Shown here: one piece after another, positions 1 through 15,000 of the stretch
Position numbering within the stretch: position 1 is the stretch's first letter
Layout of the letters: each line of letters starts with the position of its first letter
Assembly: GCA_015478945.1 (NCBI GenBank)
Contig: JABUQX010060111.1
Span: 32,501-47,500 of the forward strand
Length of the DNA: 15,000 nt
Direction: 5' to 3'
DNA from: Trachelipus rathkii
Lineage: Eukaryota; Arthropoda; Malacostraca; Isopoda; Trachelipodidae
Notes under the pieces: model-generated
Told to the model about the DNA's origin: nothing
Seen by the model: the letters and a program-made list of their open reading frames with translations, nothing else
Database searches by the model: none
Made by a program: the position numbers and the translations under genes

Positions 1-24
1 TGGTTTCCTTGTGCAAATGGTTTT

Positions 25-150
25 TTAAGATAGAAAAGCCTCCCAATGTTTGTTAATATCACGAACAGCTTCGGCGGCCTTCACACCTCGGTTGAGCGCA
101 AACAGTAGATGGTGTCGAAAATGCTAGATTTTGTTGACTTGACACTCCAT
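25..150 (-). pseudogene. Mariner-like transposase, N-terminal fragment
   Basis: On the - strand an ATG at 150-148 opens a frame that reads MECQVNKI, hits a TAG stop at 126-124, and continues as HFRHHLLFALNRGVKAAEA followed by VRDINKHWEAFLS and a TAA at 27-25. The stretch RHHLLFALNRGVKAAEAVRD matches the start of the first helix-turn-helix of mariner transposases (a basic/aromatic start, then Phe-x-x-x-x-Gly-x-x-Ala-Ala-Glu-Ala-x-Arg-x-Ile), the part that binds the terminal inverted repeat. After about residue 30 the similarity is lost and no DDD catalytic domain is visible, so this is a dead fragment cut by decay or by the window edge. The premature TAG lies just before the conserved block. 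I recognise the family from its motif only; no terminal repeat was found. Confidence 0.6.
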
Positions 151-317
151 TAAAATGATCTGAAAAATAAAGAAATTTACCACGTAATTCACCATAAACA
201 CACATTTCATGCATATCAGTATCAGCACATTCGAATAACATACATAGTTCGAAACGACACATTTATCATGCCCAATGACCTCCGCAAAACAAACGCTTAC
301 GACTTACGAGCCAACTT

Positions 318-446
318 TATATATAAATATATATAATATATATATATATAATATATATTATAAATATATTAAGATATATATTAATATATAATTATAGCTA
401 TATATATAATATATATATATATATATATTATAATATTATATATAGT
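318..446. repeat. AT-rich simple repeat
   Basis: This is an irregular (TA)n tract with interspersed TATTA and AATAT units and many short palindromes. It sits just upstream of the first visible AKR exon. Confidence 0.85.
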
Positions 447-491
447 ATGCCAGACACTAGATGATATAACATACGTTCGGTAGAAGATTAG

Positions 492-7289
<6,798 letters not shown>

Positions 7290-7367
7290 GCTACTCTGAA
7301 GAGGCGTCACCATATACAGAATATTCACAAAAGTTTGTTGCGAATTTAGTCGATAAATAAGTTTTTT

Positions 7368-7369
<2 letters not shown>

Positions 7370-7462
<93 letters not shown>

Positions 7463-7502
7463 TAATTAAATAATAATAATATAATAATAATAATAATAAT
7501 AA
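7370..7502. repeat. (AAT)n microsatellite downstream of the AKR stop
   Basis: AAT units, with one extra AAA and an ATTAATTAA interruption near 7462. It probably lies in the 3' untranslated region and is the reverse complement of the ATT array at 6928-7093. Confidence 0.95.
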
Positions 7503-7531
7503 AAGCATTGAAATATTACTTTTTTTTTTAC

Positions 7532-7556
7532 AATAAATTGAAAATTTCTGAATAAA
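7532..7556 (+). promoter_or_regulatory. Candidate poly(A) signals of the AKR gene
   Basis: AATAAA occurs at 7532-7537 and again at 7551-7556, about 245-265 bases after the stop codon. The AAT array itself can also yield AATAAA (near 7394), so the used site is uncertain. Confidence 0.45.
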
Positions 7557-8149
7557 AAGTTTGATTGATTTTTTTTTTAATTTTAGTCTTTTGAATGAAT
7601 TTTAAATTTTAAATTTAAATTTAAATATTTTTACATTTTTAATTTAAAAAATCCAAAATTTTAAATGTTAATTTCAACTAAAATATTTTTTTTACCCCAA
7701 AACATATATACCTTTACGCCAAAATTAAATGGTTTTTCCTAAAATTTTACGTTTTATTTTATACCAAGAAAATTTAATTTAATTTATGTAAAAATGAAAT
7801 TTAAAAATATAAATTCCTCCCAAATTTTTATTATATCTTATCCAAGCTCATGCTCACCTTAATCCCAAAAATGTGAGCTTTTGCCAATAAAATATATACC
7901 CTTACAATTGAAACATTCGTTTAATATCTAATATGTAGAACATTCTTAGTTATCTACAAAAGTTACCTACAACCTAGCTACCTACAACAACCCATTAACA
8001 GCAAAATATATGAAACAATAAAGAAGCTGGATGGTTAAATTTTCAGTAATGTGGATAGCGTCATGCGAAGATTAAGATAGATAACTGTAAAATTTGTTTT
8101 AATCTTGTTCATTTACCCTATAAGATGTTTATCATTAACAGTATGATTA
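7557..8149. other. AT-rich intergenic sequence
   Basis: It contains runs of AAATTT/TTTAAA palindromes near 7600-7680 and no recognisable coding sequence. Confidence 0.5.
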
Positions 8150-8415
8150 CAGTCCTAATTTTTAATTAATAAGAAAGATGCTTAAAATATGGTAATTTTA
8201 GTTTAAAGGAGTTTAAGCAAAGATTACTAAAGTTACGGCAGGCAACACGCACTGTTCAATATTCTAATGTATGGTGAAGATCACTCTCCTAATTTTTAAT
8301 TGATAAAAAAATTTAATTTAAGATAAGGTAGTTTCAGCTAAGATAGTTTAAGCTACGATTTCTTAAGTTATTGCAGTGAACAAGCAATGTCCGAGATTTT
8401 AATGCATCGTGAAAA
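8150..8415. repeat. Diverged 134-bp tandem duplication
   Basis: TCCTAATTTTTAATT begins at 8153 and again at 8287. The two units continue in parallel (TAGTTTAAAGGAGTTTAAGC against TAGTTTCAGCTAAGATAGTT, then AAGTTACGGCAGGCAAC against AAGTTATTGCAGTGAAC, then TTCTAATGTATGGTGAAGA against TTTTAATGCATCGTGAAAA), at moderate identity. Confidence 0.6.
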
Positions 8416-8493
8416 CCTTTTGTATTTAAAAAGAGAAATATTAAATTCGAAACAAAGAAATTTAGAGAGGAGTTCTTTAAGGTTTTAGAGTAA

Positions 8494-8658
8494 GGAAAAA
8501 CGTCTAACTTTACAAAATCTGGGCCTTATTTATATGGCGACGCAACTATAGAGATAGCTAAAACTAACCTAGACAAATACAATGTAACTTTGGTAGTTTA
8601 CCCAATCACATTGAGGCGAAAAAATTTTCAAAACAAATTTCATATTCTAGTTGATTAA
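8494..8658 (+). other. Unassigned coding-like block
   Basis: A 54-codon open stretch between a TAA at 8491 and a TAA at 8656-8658 reads GKTSNFTKSGPYLYGDATIE, then IAKTNLDKYNVTLVVYPITL and RRKNFQNKFHILVD. The residue mix looks protein-like for such AT-rich DNA, but it has no start codon, no clear splice sites and no family I recognise. It may be a fragment of an old gene or transposon, or chance. Confidence 0.2.
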
Positions 8659-9160
8659 TTATAATATAAATTTGAAAAATTTTACCCACCTGCGGACTCG
8701 TATATTTATATAAAAATTATAATCTGGATGTAAACACTTCGTCAATCATACTTAAAGGCTTTTTAGAATTTACTAGACTCTTAAGGTTACGTACGTAATA
8801 GTTATTCATGTGTTTTATAACTTCAGGAGGTTTAAAATTAACTTTGTAACGGATTCGTAATGTACTTTAAAATAATGACGTTTTTCTTAGAAACACAGCC
8901 ACACGATACCACTGCCTCTAATTTCGACTCAGAATGCCAGTTTTTATATATTTATTTATTTATTTTTTTGTTAAAATGTTTATTGATGACAGATAAACTT
9001 TTACCACCTTAAAAAAATTCTAGCACCGAATTATTTGTACTTTCAGAAAAAACTAATTTTACCAGAATATATTCAAAATATAAACTTGCTTAAATTTACC
9101 TCAAACAGCACCATTTAAAATTTTAAGATACGTTTAAAAATATTTCTACAAAGCAGGGTA

Positions 9161-9274
9161 ATGGAACCAGAGTTAAGTAGGTCGAGCTTTAATCGTTTCC
9201 ACTTAATTTATAAATTCTGTGGACCAGTTGAAGAAGTTGTTGGGGCAAGCGATCGAATTCATAACCAATTTTAA
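9161..9274 (+). other. Small open reading frame, 37 codons
   Basis: ATG at 9161 to TAA at 9272-9274 encodes MEPELSRSSFNRFHLIYKFC then GPVEEVVGASDRIHNQF. Its G/C content is above the local background. No family was recognised and chance is quite possible. Confidence 0.15.
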
Positions 9275-9605
9275 AGAAATGCATTAAATCAAAATATTCA
9301 CAAAACAATTTGTATAATATTGCTAACGCCAAAATTTTCCTACACTCGCCAAAATTATTTATTACCGTGTGAAATTGCCCAATAACATCATTTCACAGCA
9401 AGCACTGATTTAATTACGCTGGTCAACAAAATTTTAAAAACCTTTTGTTACACAAACTGAAATAGATGAATTTTGTACCATTTTTCCGCCAATTTCAAAT
9501 ATGTTTTCAATTTTTTCTGTAACCCATAAGCTTGACAAAATATTTAATTGGCAAAATAATTGACAAAATAGTTAATTTGCAATCTAATTAAAATAAGCAT
9601 AATAA

Positions 9606-11228
9606 TCGCTAATCCTTTATTCTTCCAACAGTACCACGAGCGAACGTATCAGTCAACATAGAAGTGGTCACCTTTCCATGGTACCAGGTTTCAAAGCTTA
9701 GAATGTCCTGGTGAAGCCTCTCGCAGTGTTCGTCACTGGCTGCCCCAAGATTTTCAAGGAAGAATTCCAAGTGAAGTCGAGGAAGTTGATTTTTAAGCCC
9801 ATATTGCATCCCAAGGTCTTGTATGATGTCAGTAGCTCTTTCACAATTTTAGAATAGTTCTCTGCTCTGTGGTTCTCCAAAAAGTCTCTACAAACTTTCT
9901 TAAATGATAGCCATGCTGTTTTTAACATTATTAAGCACTTCCTCAAACTATTGGTCGTTCATCATCTCCTAATCTGTGGCCCAAAAAAAATCTTTCTTGA
10001 TTTTAGCGCCACTTATTCATGGAAATTTAGTCCTTAAATATGTTAATCCATTGGCAGTTCTATCAATACCTTTGACAAAATTTTTTATTAATCCTAGCTT
10101 AATATGCAAGGGTGGAAGATAAATTTTATGAATCAACAAGGGGAGGATTGATGATATTTTTCTCTTTTAGAGCCAGAGATCGTTGTGGCCACACTTTCTT
10201 CTGATAATGATTTATCTTATCCCGACTGTCCCACTCACAAAGAAAGCAAGAAAATTTGGTATAACCGAGTTGCATTCCAAGTAAAAGTGACACGACCTTT
10301 AGATCACCATATTTATTCCACTTATTAACCTCATATTTAGTTTTTGGCAACATAAGCCTCATACTCTCATATGTTTCCTTCATGTAAGGTGCATGAGTCA
10401 GAGGAATAGAGGAAAACACATTACCAACGTGAAGTAAAACTGCTTTCAAACTTACTTTTGAAACGCCAATAAACAACCGCCATTCATGTTTGTTATCTGT
10501 ATGGCAAAATTCCTCCATAACAAAATATACATCATTACGATACACTATGCCTTTCTCAAGTGAGAAAAACGTTTCAAAACCACAATGCCTGTCACGATAA
10601 AAACAAACCTTAATCTCTTTTGGAGAAGACTCCATCCCTTTAACCTTGAACCAAGGAGTTCAGTTTCCTTTTTTGACAAGTTTAAATCCCGCACAAGATC
10701 ATTCAGACCTCCTTAACTCAACAAATGTGGTTCACTCGAAGAACAAATAGGCTGAAATGTTTGATCCAGGTATTCTGTTTTTTCCGCCGCTACCTCATCA
10801 CTTGATTCGCTGACACTTACTGCCATTTGTTTGTAAGGGTCAGGCAAAGGTAAGTCTTCACTATAAGGTACTGGTCTCATAACATATTGTAAATTTAAGG
10901 ATATTTTTGCCAGTGTGCTTTGGATTTTAATGTTTCAAGCACCACGATATTATCGGTCATGCAAAGAGTAGCATTCAAGAAGCGTGATCATTTTTTTTTA
11001 TTTGAATTCGTCTCTAAACTCATAGTCAATGAATACTAACAGGCTAGTGATATTCGTGAACCTGTCCGTCCTTGAATTGAGAGTCGCCTGACACAAGGTT
11101 GCACAACAAACATTGAAGAATTCCACATTGTTTATCTGGTCACCCACTTTGCAGCCGAAGTTATGTTCATAGCACTTCCTAATCAATGTGACTTGAACGT
11201 TAATTCCTCGCATATATATCAAAAACAA
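9606..11228 (-). pseudogene. Decayed copy of an uncharacterised, probably mobile, arthropod protein family (WRLFI / PPLHIKLG family)
   Basis: On the - strand the following segments appear in order: YEHNFGCKVGDQ and CCATLCQ near 11150-11080; LQYVMRPVPYSEDLPLPDP near 10885; EPHLLS, a TAA at 10715-10713, then GGLNDLVRDLNLSKKETELL; EWRLFIGVSKVSLKAVLLHV then GNVFSSIPLTHAPYMKETYE; GDLKVVSLLLGMQLGYTKFS then CFLCEWDSRDK; PPLHIKLGLIKNFVKGID; AWLSFKKVCRDFLENHRAEN; and LENLGAASDEHCERLHQDI, stopping at about 9606. The order matches a long protein that I recall as unannotated and present in many copies in arthropods and cnidarians. Here it is broken by a nonsense change at 10713-10715 (probably Gln CAA to TAA), a frameshift near 10122-10126, several stops between 9930 and 10030, and a 1-nt loss near 9775. 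The CFLC and CxxC-like cysteines suggest metal binding. Its function is unknown; a transposon origin is inferred from copy number and setting. Confidence 0.7.
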
Positions 11229-11280
11229 TTGATTTGTTTTATAGAAAAAGATTATTAAAGTGATCTCTCTCTCGCTTTAT

Positions 11281-11383
11281 ATGATTATATATATATTATA
11301 TATAATATTATATATATATATATTTATTATATTATATATATATATATATATATATAATATAATATAATATATATATATAATAC

Positions 11384-11423
<40 letters not shown>

Positions 11424-11554
11424 TATATATATTATAATATATATTAATATATATCTATATATAATATAATATATTATATATATATATATTATATATTATA
11501 TATATAACTACTTTGTGTAATATATATAGATTTTAAGATACTTTATATAGCTAT

Positions 11555-11603
<49 letters not shown>
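11281..11603. repeat. AT-rich simple repeat
   Basis: An irregular TA/TATTA tract with a short non-repetitive break near 11506-11555 (ACTACTTTGTGTAATATATA to CTATAACA). The last part, 11558-11601, is a nearly pure (TA)n. Confidence 0.85.
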
Positions 11604-11604
<1 letters not shown>

Positions 11605-11869
11605 CTCAACTGAAGGCGTTACAACCATCTTCAACCAAAATTAAGTTGCAGATCCTTTTCTCTAATTTTTATTCCAATTATGGCCCCTCCCCCCAATAAG
11701 GTGTCCTGTAAACTGCCTGAGCAAATCTTAGGTATTAAATAAAACTAGCAATTAAACCTTATTTGTAAAATTTAATTAACTTATAACAATTTTTAAATAT
11801 TATAAAATATAAAATTAACCCAGAAGCAAAAATTACTTTGCACTAAACATAGAAGGAAAATTTAATTAG

Positions 11870-11989
11870 GTCTCCACTTCACGATTACTTCCATGGAACT
11901 CTGAATACAAAACCAAAGCTTGCGAATCTCTTACACTGGAAGAATATTCAGAATGTATCCGTAGAATCCTGAAGACACTAGATGAATAA
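11870..11989 (+). other. Possible terminal exon of an unidentified gene
   Basis: After TTTAATTAG (ending 11869) a frame runs VSTSRLLPWNSEYKTKACES then LTLEEYSECIRRILKTLDE to a TAA at 11987-11989, where GAATAAA overlaps the stop and could serve as a poly(A) signal. The last part has the charged/hydrophobic spacing of a helix. I recognise no family, and the acceptor pyrimidine tract is weak. Confidence 0.25.
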
Positions 11990-12618
<629 letters not shown>

Positions 12619-12684
12619 AACATTTACTCACTTGGTGTTAGAATTCTATATGAAAAGGATATTCTTTATGTTTTTCGCATCTGA

Positions 12685-12685
12685 A

Positions 12686-12783
<98 letters not shown>

Positions 12784-12812
12784 TAAAAGATACATAAGTT
12801 AACTAATAATAA

Positions 12813-12898
<86 letters not shown>
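12685..12898. repeat. (AAT)n microsatellite, two blocks
   Basis: AAT runs at 12685-12780 and 12805-12898, split by a 24-base unique segment (CAATAAAAGATACATAAGTT and onward). The second block has one AAA interruption. The blocks are the reverse complement of the array at 12497-12617. Confidence 0.96.
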
Positions 12899-13145
12899 GG
12901 CTATTCCCAGGCATCTTACCTTGTAAAAAATGCTTTGGGAAATTTAATCCGAATTTATTATTTTAGAGGGATAATACATTTTATTCCCTTCTATAAACAT
13001 TATTATTTTTATAATTTATAAAAAAAAAAAAGACTTCTTTTCGCATTTTTTTAAACTCCACATCGAATTTTAAAAATATGCGGTTTAAACTTATTATTAA
13101 TTTATTGACTGTTGTTAGTATAATTATAGTAATATGAGTAGAAAG
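12899..13145. other. AT-rich intergenic sequence
   Basis: A/T homopolymer runs and no recognisable gene or element. Confidence 0.5.
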
Positions 13146-13290
13146 TAGGGATGGCCAAAAAATATCGATATATCGAAATATCGATATTTTTGGCTCGATA
13201 TATCGATATTTTTGGGCGATATTTTCTTAGGCGATATATCGATATTTCGATATTTTTTCTTAATATCGAAAGCATATTCTTTCTTAAAAT
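13146..13290. mobile_element. hAT-like transposon end with clustered ATCGATAT motifs
   Basis: TAGGGATGGCC at 13146 resembles the start of a hAT-type terminal repeat. It is followed within about 120 bases by four TATCGATAT palindromes and several TATCGAAATAT variants, the sort of subterminal motif cluster that transposases bind. The neighbouring 13330-13480 is GC-richer than its surroundings and could be element interior. No opposite end (GGCCATCCCTA) and no intact transposase are in the window. Confidence 0.5.
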
Positions 13291-13499
13291 TTTTTAAAGG
13301 CCGAAAAAAATAAAATCTTATCCCCTCTCCCTGAACTGATGAAACTCTTTTCCCCCCATATTTCGTTCTTCGTTCGTCCCCCAATGTCGTGTATAAAATA
13401 AACCGAAAAAATTGGGGTTTTAGATTTTTCGTCTTTTCGGGAACCAAAAATAGGGAGAGGGGGGATCGACATGGCACATACCACATAGTAAAATTGTCT

Positions 13500-13882
<383 letters not shown>

Positions 13883-13989
13883 GGTAAATAACTTGAGTTA
13901 CATTGAATAAAAGGAAAGGAATTAAAAATAGCTATCATAGTTTTATTTTCCTTTTTTCATGAAATATTTTATAATTTATTTATTTATTA

Positions 13990-14104
13990 TCTGAGACTGT
14001 TAAAGACTTTGGAGTCCACTCGAGACCAGCCTGATCCTGATTTACGTGTAGCTCTGTGGAGTGTGTTCAGTGTCAGTGTGGATGAGATAATCATTCCAGA
14101 AATC
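13990..14104 (+). other. Coding-like block, possible exon
   Basis: A frame open from upstream of 13922 to the TAA at 14105-14107 reads LRLLKTLESTRDQPDPDLRV then ALWSVFSVSVDEIIIPEI over a stretch with clearly higher G/C than its flanks. A possible acceptor is CTGAG at 13991-13995. The opposite strand is also open over the same interval (GMIISSTLTLNTLHRATRKS), so strand and reality are both uncertain. No family was recognised. Confidence 0.25.
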
Positions 14105-14351
14105 TAATACCGGATATGAGTTGGTTTACAGTTAACATACTGAGTACCGACTAGTCTAATATCATCTACTGGTGATTACGATTGTTTCGCTTAAATATAA
14201 TTAACTAAATTAATGATTTATAATAGCTATTACTAAAAGTTAGTATTTAGGGGCATCACCACAGCTTTTCTTATGATAAGTCGTTCATCCAGTTTGAACT
14301 TTTTAAATATTGGTTTCATTTTATTACTAAAATTTATATAGATTTTCTTAG

Positions 14352-14400
14352 GATCCAGACTTCCAGAGTCGTCCAAGTATCAGTTGTCTACCATCCAATT
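14352..14400 (+). other. Very weak exon candidate
   Basis: After TTTTCTTAG (ending 14351) the frame GATCCAGAC reads DPDFQSRPSISCLPSNLN to a TAA. The acceptor-like context is reasonable, but the block is short and has no clear donor. Confidence 0.12.
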
Positions 14401-14585
14401 TAAATTAATTTCGTTGTTAGAATCAATATTTATTTTGTACTTAAATTTTAAATATAAAATCATTTTGAAGATTCCTAGCCTTATTAATACTTAATAGTCA
14501 TTTTTCATTTTTAATACGAAAAAGTTATTTTTATGATTATTGCTTAATTTTCTAGTGAAATTTTCTTATTTAATTTATTCACTAG

Positions 14586-14760
14586 TCCACAAAAAGTCAA
14601 AAACACCCCTAGTTCCTCAAGATCCAACATCAACGCTTTCCAGCACAACTTCAGTCTTCAACCTCTTGAAGTTGGAAGACCTGAAAGACTGAAGAGTGAA
14701 GATCCTTTTTCCATTTCTACTACTTTTTCTTCTGTACATACGTCTGCTTCATATTTATAA
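14586..14760 (+). other. Probable terminal exon of an unidentified gene
   Basis: The acceptor context TTTTCTTATTTAATTTATTCACTAG ends at 14585. The frame then reads SPQKVKNTPSSSRSNINAFQ, HNFSLQPLEVGRPERLKSED and PFSISTTFSSVHTSASYL, with a TAA at 14758-14760 followed at once by ATTAAA (14761-14766), a variant poly(A) signal. The Ser/Thr-rich composition with basic residues suggests a disordered C-terminal tail. No family was recognised. Upstream exons might be the block at 13990-14104, but no phase-consistent join was established. Confidence 0.35.
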
Positions 14761-14768
14761 ATTAAAGC

Positions 14769-14769
<1 letters not shown>

Positions 14770-14825
<56 letters not shown>

Positions 14826-14827
14826 CA

Positions 14828-14878
<51 letters not shown>

Positions 14879-15000
14879 ATGTTAGTTGGTTATTATATAT
14901 ATATATTATTATATATATATTACATATACATATATATTACATATATTATTATATATAGAAGAGTTAGTTGTTGCTATTATTATTATATATATATTATTAT
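14770..15000. repeat. (CT)n and AT-rich simple repeats
   Basis: A run of CT dinucleotides at 14770-14788 passes directly into (TA)n, which continues with TATTA and ACATA interruptions to the window end. GTTAGTTG occurs twice (14881 and near 14964) as a small non-AT island. Confidence 0.9.

Noticed and set aside
12666..12914. - strand frame of poly-Leu/Tyr
   Set aside because: Microsatellite translation with no unique protein content.

Overview
The window looks like nuclear DNA from an animal, most likely an arthropod and perhaps a crustacean. It is very AT-rich, is packed with AT, ATT/AAT and AGT microsatellites, has spliceosomal GT-AG introns, and holds broken copies of several transposon types (mariner, hAT-like ends, two different non-LTR retrotransposons, a tRNA-derived SINE). 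The two retrotransposon proteins read like families I associate with decapod crustaceans, but that placement rests on recall and not on a search. There are no prokaryotic features: no operons, ribosome binding sites or CRISPR.

The only gene I can identify with confidence is the 3' part of an aldo-keto reductase (AKR1-type, NADPH-dependent) on the + strand. Six exons can be joined with consistent phases: about 492-594, 4269-4341, 5052-5190, 5490-5646, 6751-6851 and 7247-7289. They encode about 204 residues, the C-terminal two thirds of an enzyme that is usually about 315-325 residues long. The exons with the catalytic Asp/Tyr/Lys/His must lie upstream of the window.

Region by region: 1-480 carries a decayed mariner transposase N-terminus (- strand) and an AT tract. 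595-4268 is a 3.7 kb AKR intron filled with repeats: an AT tract, a hAT-like end, a decayed non-LTR reverse transcriptase (- strand), a SINE, then a Jockey-like reverse transcriptase (+ strand) interrupted by a second SINE of the same family. 4269-7540 holds the remaining AKR exons, separated by introns with a 57-bp tandem duplication, a GC-richer degenerate repeat block, long ATT/AGT arrays and an 88-90 nt near-perfect hairpin. 7540-9600 is AT-rich with a diverged 134-bp tandem duplication and weak coding-like blocks. 9606-11228 (- strand) is a decayed copy of an uncharacterised, probably mobile, protein family. 11280-15000 alternates AT/ATT tracts, a hAT-like end with clustered ATCGATAT motifs, and short coding-like blocks that may be exons of an unidentified gene (best: 14586-14760).

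I found no convincing new multi-gene system. The items most worth following up are the intronic hairpin at 6525-6614, the oppositely oriented ATT and AAT arrays that bracket the last AKR exon, the decayed multi-copy family at 9606-11228, the hairpin kept between the two SINE copies, and the unassigned terminal-exon-like block near 14.6-14.76 kb.
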